DNA of 42,022 nucleotides, taken from NCBI RefSeq assembly GCF_000286455.1, contig NZ_ALKG01000034.1:1-42022 (forward strand). The letters run 5' to 3'. Position 1 is the first letter of the stretch; the number at the start of each line of letters is the position of its first letter. Below the pieces are notes generated by a model. It did not search any database. It was not told the origin of the DNA and saw only the letters and a program-made list of their open reading frames with translations. This DNA is from Selenomonas sp. FOBRC6. Lineage in GTDB: Bacteria; Bacillota; Negativicutes; Selenomonadales; Selenomonadaceae. Positions 34,301-42,022 of the stretch are shown here, one piece after another. A program made the position numbers and the translations under genes.

Positions 34301-34657
34301 CAGGCCGTACACGCACGGCTAAGACGGCACTCACCTCCCTTCAGTAAAACATCATCTTCCCTCAACAACATATAATGCGCCAAAATAGGACTGTAACGCG
34401 CAGGGGCGCACTACAGTCCTATTTGTATGCGGAAAATTTTAAGAAAGCGCAGAGAACAGGCAGGGCACGGCATGCGCACCTCCACGAAATGATGGAACTC
34501 TGCTCCCACCTAATATAACTGCCATAATGCGGCAGCCAAACGGAATGAGTCCCGCCTCATCCCCTACGTTTGCCCCATTTACGCATACGATTGCCTATGT
34601 TATCAATGGGATGGATATATTCTCATTAGAACAGGCACGTTGAAAGGAGTCAATGCT
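34301..34657. other. Intergenic stretch before the autotransporter
   Basis: This 357-bp gap contains the terminator at 34383-34424 and, near its end, AAAGGAG for the autotransporter start. A short hairpin (TGCCATAATGCGGCA, near 34520) is present. No clear promoter pair, small gene or RNA gene could be supported. Confidence 0.5.
34383..34424 (+). terminator. Terminator after the WG-repeat gene
   Basis: AAATAGGACTGTA (34383-34395) pairs perfectly with TACAGTCCTATTT (34412-34424) around a 16-base loop. It lies about 80 bp beyond the stop. Confidence 0.75.
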
Positions 34658-37600
34658 ATGAATCGCAGGGGACAGATGCGTCTTGGCGCGCTGATCGCAG
34701 CAGGGCTGGCGCTCGGAGGGGTGACGGCAGATGCGGCGCCGATTGTCGAGGACAATCACCATTACACGATTACGGACGACCAACAGACTTGGCGCATGAA
34801 CGCTGTCCGCATGGATCATCAGGACGGGGACAGCGAGCTGTCCGCGAGCGGCAACAGCATCGATGTGCAGAGCAGCGCATACGACTTTACCGCTACAAAG
34901 GGTGCGAGCATCAGCTATCAGCGCTTCACAAATGCGGCAGACCCGACCACAATCACGGCGAACAGGAATCGGATTACGCTCACCAAGGGGACGCTCGGTA
35001 ATGTCTTCGGCGCGGAGATTCGTGTAACGAGTACGCGCGGCGGTGCAGTATCCTACACGGCGAATGAAAATGCCGTCGTGATCGGTGCGAACGGCGTGCA
35101 AAGCGGCGATCTGAACGCTGCGAGCATCGAGCAGGTCGGCGCTCTTGATGCCCCATCCTTTACGGCTGAGGCGAACGGGAACACGGTGACGATCAACAAC
35201 GGCGGCGCAGCAAATCACGTGACCGCCGCGCGTGCTTCGCTCACGACGAACGGGGCGGGCACGGTGCACATCAGCGCAGTGAACAATCACATCACGGCAA
35301 ATGGCGGCACGCTCACGTACGGCGCGCTTGCAGGCAGAGCCTATGCCGACGCGCTGCACGGCACGGCAGAAACACTTGTTGAGGGCAACACGATCACGCT
35401 CACAGGCACGCGGCTGTCGGGGGGCATGGCGGCGGGCAACGGTACGGCATATGCACGCTCGAATGCGGCGACCGCCATCACGGCGCGCAACAGCATCCGC
35501 ATCGAGAACGCCTCGGGGGCGATCAACAGTGAGCTCACCGGCGGTGCTGCCTATGCACAGCATACGACCAGAGGGGCGACGGCGACAGCGGAGGAAAACA
35601 CGGTCACCGTCACAGCCGGCAGCTTTGACGACGGGCGCGAGGTTACAGGCGGCAGGGCCGGTGCAAGCGGCGAGCTGCGCACGGTCGCAGCGACGGCACA
35701 CGCGAACCGCATCACACTCAGCCCCGTGAGTGCCCCATGGGAGGAGATCCGCGGCGGCAGTGCAAATGCAAATGCGCTCGACACCGAGGCACAGGCTGTC
35801 GCAAGCGGGAATATCGTCACGCTGAACGGCGGAACCTTCGAAAAGGATATCTTCGGCGGTGACAGCTACGCACAGGCGACGCGCGGCACAGCAGCCGCTG
35901 CAGCAGAGAGCAATGAGGTGTATCTGCGCGGCGGTACCTACACGGGTTCCATCTACGGCGGGCGTGCAACGACGGACGGCTCTGCCGGCACAACTGCCAT
36001 CGTACGGGGCAATACGGTCGAAATCTCAGGGGCTCCCAACCTCAGTGCGGCACACCTCCACGGCGGCGATGCCAGAGCGGCAAGTGTGGTGCGCGCCGAC
36101 AACACGCTCATCGTGCGTGAGACGAAAAACATCACGGCGCAGAGCATTGGGGATTTCCAAAAACTCGCATTCTACGTGCCTGCAGGCATGACCGCAAATG
36201 ATACGATGCTGCGTGTGACCTCGAATGCCAACACCAACCTCAGCGGCACAACCCTCGCGGCATATCTGCCGGGTAGCAGCACGGCGAACCGCCTCCGCCT
36301 CCTCTACGCAGAGAATGCGCAGATCGATACGGACAGCGCGACCACGATGACCGTCTACGAGGGCGTCTCGGGACATCGGACGGCACGAATGGGCGTCACG
36401 GCGAATAAGAAGGAGCTGGTCGTCAAGGTCGACGGCAGCGCCATCGACGGGGGTACGACACCGACGCCAAACCCAAATCCTAACCCGAATCCTAACCCAA
36501 ATCCGAACCCCAACCCAAATCCGAATCCTAACCCGAATCCTAACCCGAATCCGAACCCTAACCCAAACCCGAATCCAAATCCGAACCCCAACCCGAATCC
36601 TAACCCGAATCCCAATCCCAATCCCAATCCAAACCCGAACCCGAACCCGAACCCGAACCCGAATCCTAATCCGAATCCCAATCCAAATCCGAATCCTAAC
36701 CCAAATCCGAATCCAAACCCGAACCCGAACCCGAATCCTAACCCGAATCCTAACCCGAATCCTAACCCGAATCCGAATCCAAATCCGAACCCTAACCCAA
36801 ACCCAAATCCGAACCCGAATCCGAACCCGAATCCGAATCCGAATCCAAATCCGAACCCGAATCCGAATCCAAATCCGAACCCTAACCCAAACCCAAATCC
36901 GAACCCGAATCCCAACCCGAATCCCAACCCGAATCCGAATCCCAACCCGAATCCAAATCCGAACCCGAATCCTAACCCCGGCAATAACAACTTCGTCCTG
37001 CATGAGAACACGAAGTCCCTTGCTGAGACCATGACGGGGACTGCCGCATTCCTCGGCGCGAGCGGCGATCTCATCGCGGGCGGCGGCATGACGAGTGCCT
37101 CGGCAGAGGCTGCAGGAGCGAGCAGATTCGCCCCCTTTGCTGCCGTCGGCGGATCGAGCCTGCGCCACGAGACCGGCTCCCATGTGAATGTCCGAGGCAT
37201 GAACCTTGCCGTCGGCTTCTCACGTGAGGTCATGCGCGGCGATGACCGCATCCTCTTCGGCCCCATCGTCGAGTACGGGCGCGGCAGCTACGACTCCTAT
37301 CTCGATGACGGCACGCACGGCGAGGGGAATACCCACTACGTCGGCGGCGGCGTCTTCCTCAAGCAGGAGAAGAAGGGCGGCGTCTTCTACGAGGGCAGCC
37401 TGCGTCTTGGCCGCATGAGCACGGACTACGAGGCAGACCTTCCCGTCGGCGGGATCACACGCCGCGCCTCCTACGATACGGACGCGAACTATGTCGGTGC
37501 ACATCTCGGTCTCGGACATACGGCAAAGGCGGCAAACGGAACGGAGCGCGAGCTCTATCTGCGCTACTTCTATACGCATCAGAACGGCGCGAGCGCAACC

Positions 37601-37930
37601 CTCTCGACCGGCGACCGCTATGACTTCCACGCCGTCGACAGCCACCGCGTGCGCACGGGTGCACGTTGGACGATCCCGCAGGGGAGCGGCGCACTCATCC
37701 TCGGTACCTCCCTTCAGTACGAGTTCAAGGGCGATGCGGGGGCGACCTACCACACGGGCGGCTTCTCCTACGATACGCCAAGCCCTTCGCTCAAGGGTCT
37801 CTCGGGCAGCCTTGAGCTCGGTTACCGCGCGAACCTCAGCAAGCGCGCCACCGCCGACCTCAGCGTCGAGGGCTGGGCCGGCAAGCAGCGCGGCGTCACC
37901 TTCAAGGCAGGACTGGACTGGAGATTCTAA
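34658..37930 (+). CDS. Type V autotransporter with a poly-(Asn-Pro) linker
   Basis: This 1,090-residue protein has an N-terminal signal peptide (GQMRLGALIAAGLALGGVTADA). The passenger (about 40-600) is built from repeated strands of the form N-x-[IV]-T-[IVL] (ANGNTVTINNGG, EGNTITLTGT, EENTVTVTAGS, FGGDSYA), typical of a beta-helix. A linker of 85 consecutive Asn-Pro dipeptides spans residues 605-774. The C-terminal 280 residues form an autotransporter beta-barrel (SASAEAAGASRFAPFAAVGG, VGAHLGLGHTAK, FKAGLDWRF) that ends in Phe, the outer-membrane signature. The ATG at 34658 has AAAGGAG upstream. It implies a diderm cell; adhesion is a likely but unproven role. Confidence 0.93.
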   Translation: MNRRGQMRLGALIAAGLALGGVTADAAPIVEDNHHYTITDDQQTWRMNAVRMDHQDGDSELSASGNSIDVQSSAYDFTATKGASISYQRFTNAADPTTITANRNRITLTKGTLGNVFGAEIRVTSTRGGAVSYTANENAVVIGANGVQSGDLNAASIEQVGALDAPSFTAEANGNTVTINNGGAANHVTAARASLTTNGAGTVHISAVNNHITANGGTLTYGALAGRAYADALHGTAETLVEGNTITLTGTRLSGGMAAGNGTAYARSNAATAITARNSIRIENASGAINSELTGGAAYAQHTTRGATATAEENTVTVTAGSFDDGREVTGGRAGASGELRTVAATAHANRITLSPVSAPWEEIRGGSANANALDTEAQAVASGNIVTLNGGTFEKDIFGGDSYAQATRGTAAAAAESNEVYLRGGTYTGSIYGGRATTDGSAGTTAIVRGNTVEISGAPNLSAAHLHGGDARAASVVRADNTLIVRETKNITAQSIGDFQKLAFYVPAGMTANDTMLRVTSNANTNLSGTTLAAYLPGSSTANRLRLLYAENAQIDTDSATTMTVYEGVSGHRTARMGVTANKKELVVKVDGSAIDGGTTPTPNPNPNPNPNPNPNPNPNPNPNPNPNPNPNPNPNPNPNPNPNPNPNPNPNPNPNPNPNPNPNPNPNPNPNPNPNPNPNPNPNPNPNPNPNPNPNPNPNPNPNPNPNPNPNPNPNPNPNPNPNPNPNPNPNPNPNPNPNPNPNPNPNPNPNPNPNPNPNPNPNPNPNPNPNPGNNNFVLHENTKSLAETMTGTAAFLGASGDLIAGGGMTSASAEAAGASRFAPFAAVGGSSLRHETGSHVNVRGMNLAVGFSREVMRGDDRILFGPIVEYGRGSYDSYLDDGTHGEGNTHYVGGGVFLKQEKKGGVFYEGSLRLGRMSTDYEADLPVGGITRRASYDTDANYVGAHLGLGHTAKAANGTERELYLRYFYTHQNGASATLSTGDRYDFHAVDSHRVRTGARWTIPQGSGALILGTSLQYEFKGDAGATYHTGGFSYDTPSPSLKGLSGSLELGYRANLSKRATADLSVEGWAGKQRGVTFKAGLDWRF
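36470..36979 (+). repeat. (Asn-Pro)85 coding microsatellite
   Basis: 510 bp encode 85 unbroken Asn-Pro units. The base sequence varies through Asn codons AAT/AAC and Pro codons CCG/CCA/CCC/CCT, giving many 6-, 12- and 18-bp sub-repeats. The phase is never broken, which points to selection on the protein. Length variation by slippage or recombination in steps of 6 bp would keep the frame. Confidence 0.95.
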
Positions 37931-37949
37931 CGTCTCCGTTCATAGAGAC

Positions 37950-37993
37950 AGAAAAGACCTCTCACACCGCAGCTGGTGCGAGAGGTCTTTTCT
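37950..37993. terminator. Bidirectional terminator between the autotransporter and a convergent gene
   Basis: AGAAAAGACCTCTC (37950-37963) pairs perfectly with 37980-37993. A-rich and T-rich flanks on both sides fit termination of both converging genes. Confidence 0.85.
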
Positions 37994-38013
37994 CTGTCTG
38001 CCGCATGCGCCGA

Positions 38014-38415
38014 TCAGAGCATCGCGCTGACGAGCCCTGCCGTTGCGACGGACGCCTGTGCCGCCTTTGACGCGAGCAGCGGATCCGCCGACTCCTCGAG
38101 CGTGTTCGGCTTCAGCTTTTCGATGCGCTCGGTGATGACCGCCTTGCCGCGCTCGGGGTGCGCGCCGCGCGTCATCGTCTGGGCGATGAGCTTATTCCCC
38201 TGATAGATCTGCGTGACGACCGAGCCGTCCGCGAGCACGCGCGTGATAACGGTATCGCCCTCCTCTCGCTCACGTGCATCCGCAGATTTCGACTCTTTCA
38301 GATTTTGCAGCATCCGCGAGAATGTCTCATCGACTGCCTCTGTCTTGGATGCCTTCGTCTTTGCAGGCGCGTTCGCCGTAATGGCACGGCTGCCAAAGAT
38401 TTTCTCCAGCTCCAT
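38014..38415 (-). CDS. Hypothetical protein
   Basis: A 133-residue, Lys/Glu/Ala-rich protein that I do not recognise. It has no signal peptide. The first 60 residues are polar and probably helical (FSRMLQNLKESKSADAREREE). A central strand region (TVITRVLADGSVVTQIYQGN) resembles the short beta-hairpin found in small proteins of flagellar or phage context, but this is weak. The end is Ala/Ser-rich (ASKAAQASVATAGLVSAML). It is a lone gene with GGGAGGG before its start, closed by a terminator. Confidence 0.65.
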   Translation of the reverse strand: MELEKIFGSRAITANAPAKTKASKTEAVDETFSRMLQNLKESKSADAREREEGDTVITRVLADGSVVTQIYQGNKLIAQTMTRGAHPERGKAVITERIEKLKPNTLEESADPLLASKAAQASVATAGLVSAML

Positions 38416-38503
38416 TCATGTCCCTCCCTTCGCGCTTCCTGCATGAAAGTGCTGTCCTTTACCTTTACTATCGGAGAAAAAGCGGCATACTTAACGATAC
38501 CCC

Positions 38504-38532
38504 TTGAATTTGCACGGCTTTTTCGCTACTAT
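38504..38532 (+). promoter_or_regulatory. Candidate promoter of the threonine aldolase gene
   Basis: TTGAAT (38504-38509), a 17-bp spacer and TACTAT (38527-38532), 25 bp ahead of the start codon. The -10 is only moderately close to consensus. Confidence 0.55.
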
Positions 38533-38556
38533 AAGAATACAAAGGGAGGACATATG

Positions 38557-39588
38557 ATGAATGAAATGCTTTCGTTCGGCTCGGACTATATGGAGGGCGC
38601 GCATCCGGAGATCCTGCAGCGCCTCATCGAGACGAACATGGAGCAGACCGCAGGCTACGGGCTGGACGAGTACAGTGATATGGCGCGGGAGAAGATCCGC
38701 AAGGCGTGCCGCGCACCGCACGCAGAGATTCACTTCCTCTCGGGCGGCACGCAGGTCAACCGCATCGTGATCTCGGCGCTGCTGCGCCCCTACGAGGGCG
38801 TCATTGCCGCCGATACGGGGCATATCACCGTGCACGAGGCGGGCGCAATCGAGTGCGGCGGACACAAGGTGCTCGCCCTCCCGCACACGGACGGCAAGCT
38901 CACCGCGCGCGCCATCGAGGAGTGCTTGCGCTCCTTTCACGAGGATGCAAACCACGATCACATGGTGCGCCCCGGCATGGTCTACATCTCGCACCCGACC
39001 GAGTACGGCACGCTCTATACGATGGACGAGCTCGAGGTCATCAGCGTCATCTGCCGCGCAAATCGGATTCCGCTCTTCCTCGACGGCGCGCGGCTCGCAT
39101 ACGCCCTCGGCTGTCCCGTAAGCGAGCTGACCCTCCCCGCCATCGCGCGCCTCTGCGATGCGTTCTACATCGGCGGGACGAAGTGCGGTGCACTCTTCGG
39201 CGAGGCGGTCGTCTTCCCGAAATCTGATACCGTGCCGCATTTCTTCACCATCGTCAAGCAAAGCGGCGCGCTGCTGGCGAAGGGACGCGTCCTCGGCATC
39301 CAGTTCGACACCCTCTTCACGAACGGCCTCTATGAGCGCGGCGGCGCGCACGCGATCGCCATGGCTGACCGCATCCGTGCGGCGCTCACGGAGAAGGGCT
39401 ATACACTCGCCTCCGACGCGCCGACGAACCAGATCTTCCTCGCACTGAGTCCCGATCAGCTCGCCCACCTCTCCGCGCACGTCGGCATGGTCTTCTGGGA
39501 GAAGCAGGGCAATGTGACCGTCATGCGCATCGCCACGAGCTGGGCGACGCAGGAGGAGGACGTCACGCGGCTGATTGAGCTGCTGTAA
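38557..39588 (+). CDS. Low-specificity L-threonine aldolase (PLP-dependent)
   Basis: This protein of about 343 residues belongs to the fold-type I PLP beta-eliminating lyase/threonine aldolase family, which splits threonine into glycine and acetaldehyde. Family blocks are FGSDYMEGAHPEILQRL at the start, FLSGGTQVNRIV (phosphate loop), HEAGAIE, FLDGARLAYAL (PLP Asp and Arg) and the Schiff-base lysine in YIGGTKCGALFGE. Two tandem ATGs (38554, 38557) follow GGGAGG, and I chose the one with 7-base spacing. The CRISPR leader B begins 12 bp after the stop. Confidence 0.9.
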   Translation: MNEMLSFGSDYMEGAHPEILQRLIETNMEQTAGYGLDEYSDMAREKIRKACRAPHAEIHFLSGGTQVNRIVISALLRPYEGVIAADTGHITVHEAGAIECGGHKVLALPHTDGKLTARAIEECLRSFHEDANHDHMVRPGMVYISHPTEYGTLYTMDELEVISVICRANRIPLFLDGARLAYALGCPVSELTLPAIARLCDAFYIGGTKCGALFGEAVVFPKSDTVPHFFTIVKQSGALLAKGRVLGIQFDTLFTNGLYERGGAHAIAMADRIRAALTEKGYTLASDAPTNQIFLALSPDQLAHLSAHVGMVFWEKQGNVTVMRIATSWATQEEDVTRLIELL

Positions 39589-39600
39589 ACTGTTACAGAT

Positions 39601-39874
39601 GCCGCACGAAGCGCCCATTGAAAAAGGAAAAGATCTATGCTATAATCGTGATCGAAGCAAAAAGTGGAAAATGATCCATAGGGGCGCGCAAGCCGCATTC
39701 TACCACTCTGATTTTCCAAAACGGCGCAGCCCGCGCCGCACAAGGAGTAGAGGCGATCTGCCACGCGATTTTCCGTTCGGAGAGCGCGTTTCGGCAGCAA
39801 AATCAGCGCGAAAAATGGACGACTTTCCAAAACGGCTTCTCAGCCCAGATGGGACAAGGGCTGGGGACGACAGA
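39601..39874 (+). other. CRISPR leader B
   Basis: About 274 bp directly ahead of array B, the inverted-orientation counterpart of leader A (11294-11568). It carries its own promoter. It also has an internal direct repeat TTTCCAAAACGGC at 39713-39725 and 39824-39836, 111 bp apart. The outer end (ATGCCGCACGAAGC, near 39599) resembles part of the CRISPR repeat itself in reverse. Confidence 0.85.
39618..39646 (+). promoter_or_regulatory. Promoter of CRISPR array B
   Basis: TTGAAA (39618-39623), a 17-bp spacer and the perfect TATAAT (39641-39646), directed at the array about 230 bp downstream. Confidence 0.8.
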
Positions 39875-39979
39875 GTCCCAACGCATAGAATGCTGCGTGC
39901 GGCATTGAAACTCCGTGGAGCGGATCCCCATGACCTCAAGAAGGTCCCAACACATAGAATGCTGCGTGCGGCATGGGAC
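39875..39979 (+). CRISPR. CRISPR mini-array B (2 repeats, 1 spacer)
   Basis: A 37-bp repeat at 39875-39911 (begins GTCCCAACGCATAG, ends GCGGCATTGAAAC), a 32-bp spacer (39912-39943) and a second repeat at 39944-39979 with the degenerate end GGCATGGGAC. Repeats match array A except in the segment after GTCCCAA, where A repeats have ACATATGTAAT-like and B repeats CGCATAGAAT-like sequence. Both arrays end with the same degenerate form. Confidence 0.92.
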
Positions 39980-39980
39980 A

Positions 39981-40017
39981 ACAAAAAAGCACCTGTCCTA
40001 CAAAGGCAGGTGCTTTT
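39981..40017 (-). terminator. Terminator between array B and mnmG
   Basis: AAAAGCACCTG (39985-39995) pairs perfectly with CAGGTGCTTTT (40007-40017). In the minus direction TTTTTTG follows, fitting mnmG termination. On the plus strand it can stop the CRISPR transcript. Confidence 0.85.
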
Positions 40018-40029
40018 CATATGCTGAGA

Positions 40030-41910
40030 TTATTGTGTCCGCCGCTCCTTCTCCAGATATACGAGCAGGACGGAGATGTCGGCGGGGGAGACGCCGCTGA
40101 TGCGCGCCGCCTGTCCGATGGAGCGCGGGCGGATGGCGGCGAGTTTCTCCGCCGCCTCGAGGCGCAGACTCGTGATAGCGCTGTAGTCGAGCCCGTCGGG
40201 AATGCGGCGGCTCTCGAGGCGTTCCATGCGCGCGATCTGTTCCTCCTGTTTGCGGATGTAGCCGTCATAGCGCGCCATTATCTCGACCTCTTCCCTCACA
40301 TCGTCTGCGAGCGCGGGCAGGTCGAAGAGGGCGGCAAGCTGCGCATAGTCCCCCTCACGTGCGAGCAGGGCAAAGAGCGTCATGGGGACGCGCAGCGGAG
40401 ACAGCCCTGCCTCTGCGAGGCGTGCCTCGGTCTCGGCGGAGGGGTTTACCTGCGTCTCCTTGAGCTGCTGCACGGCGTGCTCGATGGCGTCCCGCTTTTC
40501 CGTGAAGCGCGCCCAACGCGTGTCGCTGACGAGTCCGACGGCGCGGCCGATGGGCGTGAGGCGCAGATCGGCGTTGTCCTGCCTGAGGATGAGGCGGTAC
40601 TCGGCGCGGCTCGTCATCATACGGTACGGCTCGTCTGTCCCCTTCGTCACAAGATCGTCGATCAGGACGCCGATGTAGCCGTCACTGCGGCGCAGAATCA
40701 GCGGCTCCCGACCCGTGATTCCGCAAACGGCGTTGATGCCCGCGATGAGTCCCTGCGCCGCCGCCTCCTCGTAGCCGCTCGTGCCGTTTGCCTGTCCTGC
40801 GGAGTAGAGCCCCGCAATGTGCTTGACGGCGAGTGTCGCATCGAGCTGAAGGGGATCAAGGCAGTCGTACTCGATGGCGTAACCGGGGCGCATGATGCGC
40901 GCATGCTCAAGCCCCGGAATGGTCGTGAGGAATGCCTCCTGTACGTCGGTCGGCAGGCTCGTCGACATGCCCTGCACGTAGATCTCATTCGTATGCAACC
41001 CCTCGGGCTCAAGGAAGAGCTGATGCCGCTCCTTGTCCGGAAAACGCGCAATCTTCGTCTCGACGGAGGGGCAGTAGCGTGGCCCCGTGCCCTCGATGAC
41101 ACCGTTCGCCATGGGCGCGCGATGGAGATTTGCGCGGATGACGGCGTGTGTCGCCTCGTTCGTGTAGGTGAGGTAGCAGGGCGTCTGCTCCGTGGGCATC
41201 TCCGTGGTCAGAAAGGAGAAGGCGGGCGCGGCGGGATCGCCCTCCTGCACACTGGCCTTTGTGAGGTCGAGCGTGCGGCGGTCGACGCGCGCGGGTGTGC
41301 CTGTCTTGAACCGCATGAGGCGCAGTCCGAGTGCGCGCAGCGAATCCGAGAGTGCCATTGCAGGACGCTGTCCGTTCGGGCCGCTGTCGTAGATGGTCTC
41401 GCCGAGGATGATGCGCCCGCGCAGATACGTGCCCGTTGCAAGGATGACGGCGTGCGCCGTGAGGCGTTCCCCCGTTTCGCAGAGGATGCCCGTGACGCGC
41501 GTTCCCTCTGCATCCTCCTCTGTGAGGAGCTGCGTGACGAGCAGCTGGCGCACATCGAGGTTCGCCGTGTTCTCAACGGTCTCCTTCATAATCCGCTGAT
41601 AGAGGAATTTGTCCGACTGCATGCGGAGGGAATGGACGGCGGGACCCTTGCCTGTGTTGAGGAGGCGACGCTGGATGCTCGCCCTGTCCGCCGCGATCCC
41701 CATCTCACCGCCGAGCGCGTCGATCTCGCGGACGAGGTGGCTCTTGCCGGGGCCGCCGACGGAGGGATTGCACGGCATCATCGCGATGTTGTCCAGCGAG
41801 AGTGTGACGATGAGGGTGCGCTGTCCCATGCGTGCCGCCGCAAGCGCCGCCTCGACGCCCGCATGACCTGCGCCAATCACGATAATATCATAATCTGTAG
41901 TGCTGTTCAC
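40030..41910 (-). CDS. mnmG: tRNA uridine-5-carboxymethylaminomethyl modification enzyme MnmG (GidA)
   Basis: MnmG with MnmE installs the cmnm5 group on wobble uridine of several tRNAs using FAD and folate. The 626-residue protein has the FAD-binding GAGHAGVEAALAAARMG at the N-terminus, CNPSVGGPGKSHLVREIDALG near 46-66, ATGTYLRG near 128, and the C-terminal MnmE-binding helical domain ending ISGVSPADISVLLVYL. Full length. I chose GTG at 41910 because AAAGGAAA lies just ahead; an upstream in-frame GTG at 41937 overlaps that site. In many Firmicutes it follows jag and mnmE, but here it lies about 39 kb from jag. Confidence 0.96.
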   Translation of the reverse strand: MNSTTDYDIIVIGAGHAGVEAALAAARMGQRTLIVTLSLDNIAMMPCNPSVGGPGKSHLVREIDALGGEMGIAADRASIQRRLLNTGKGPAVHSLRMQSDKFLYQRIMKETVENTANLDVRQLLVTQLLTEEDAEGTRVTGILCETGERLTAHAVILATGTYLRGRIILGETIYDSGPNGQRPAMALSDSLRALGLRLMRFKTGTPARVDRRTLDLTKASVQEGDPAAPAFSFLTTEMPTEQTPCYLTYTNEATHAVIRANLHRAPMANGVIEGTGPRYCPSVETKIARFPDKERHQLFLEPEGLHTNEIYVQGMSTSLPTDVQEAFLTTIPGLEHARIMRPGYAIEYDCLDPLQLDATLAVKHIAGLYSAGQANGTSGYEEAAAQGLIAGINAVCGITGREPLILRRSDGYIGVLIDDLVTKGTDEPYRMMTSRAEYRLILRQDNADLRLTPIGRAVGLVSDTRWARFTEKRDAIEHAVQQLKETQVNPSAETEARLAEAGLSPLRVPMTLFALLAREGDYAQLAALFDLPALADDVREEVEIMARYDGYIRKQEEQIARMERLESRRIPDGLDYSAITSLRLEAAEKLAAIRPRSIGQAARISGVSPADISVLLVYLEKERRTQ

Positions 41911-42022
41911 GTAATGATTTCCTTTTGATTTTATCACATAAGGTATGTTATCTTTGTGTTATTCGCTTGCTGTATCACATAGCTATACGAGCTCCACGCA
42001 AACGCCTCGTTACGCAAGCGGT
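41911..42022. other. Region upstream of mnmG at the window edge
   Basis: These 112 bp hold the mnmG ribosome site and, on the minus strand, an imperfect palindrome ATAACATACCTTATGTGAT at about 41937-41955 with a TGATAAAAT element that could be a -10 box. No gene or RNA can be supported, and mnmE is not in view. Confidence 0.4.

Noticed and set aside
36470..36979. The hexamer-periodic tract considered as a non-coding tandem repeat or CRISPR-like array.
   Set aside because: There are no spacers, the frame is perfect for 170 codons and it sits between passenger and barrel of one protein.
36355..37266. A minus-strand frame with a long Gly-Phe/Leu-Gly-Phe run.
   Set aside because: It is the complement of the Asn-Pro tract and has no start context or family.
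39973..41928. A 651-codon open frame antisense to mnmG.
   Set aside because: Shadow of mnmG, which has full-length homology and motifs.

Overview
This window is the replication-origin neighbourhood of a GC-rich diderm Firmicute, most likely a Negativicute close to Selenomonas or Centipeda. The origin block has the Firmicutes layout (jag, yidC, yidD, rnpA, rpmH, divergently dnaA, dnaN, yaaA, recF, later gyrB). A large type V autotransporter further along implies an outer membrane. The genus is inferred from gene content and codon style, not from a marker-gene search.

Region 1 (1-11,110) is the oriC block. A minus-strand operon (rpmH, rnpA, yidD, yidC, jag) and a plus-strand operon (dnaA, dnaN, S4 protein, recF, DUF721 protein, gyrB) diverge from facing promoters. 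DnaA boxes lie on both sides of dnaA, and a DnaA-trio-like tract lies just before dnaN. A HEPN/MNT (HepT/MntA) module sits inside this conserved block, between the DUF721 gene and gyrB.

Region 2 (11,110-19,860) is accessory. It opens with a short CRISPR array that has a long leader. Next is a tight three-gene operon: an NAD(P)-binding protein, a zinc-type macrodomain ADP-ribosyl hydrolase and a class M sirtuin (SirTM). It has a clear promoter and a palindromic candidate operator. The remnant of a zinc-ribbon gene lies antisense to the operon's 3' end. A secreted protein with a TNT-type NAD-glycohydrolase domain follows. Then comes a restriction-modification system (AlwI-like endonuclease plus a double Dam-type methyltransferase) and an AT-rich AlbA_2/Schlafen-type gene.

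Region 3 (19,860-30,000) lies almost entirely on the minus strand. It holds a nicotinamidase-like hydrolase downstream of a DinJ/YafQ toxin-antitoxin pair, a small exported glycine-rich protein, a broken Bcr/CflA exporter, an adenine uptake and deamination pair (azgA-ade), a holin-endolysin cassette without other phage genes, an alanine/glycine symporter, a BamE-like exported protein and a class II Fic protein.

Region 4 (30,000-42,022) carries a Memo-like/AMMECR1 fusion and its radical SAM partner, with a hairpin-rich interspersed repeat wedged between them. It continues with a WG-repeat protein, an autotransporter whose linker is 85 uninterrupted Asn-Pro dipeptides, a small hypothetical, a threonine aldolase, a second CRISPR array and mnmG. 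The second array has the same leader as the first but the opposite orientation, about 28 kb away. No cas genes are present in the window.

The most interesting points are the compact macrodomain-sirtuin operon without its usual GcvH-L and LplA2 partners, the neighbouring secreted NADase-like protein, and the paired inverted orphan CRISPR arrays with a conserved leader of about 275 bp.
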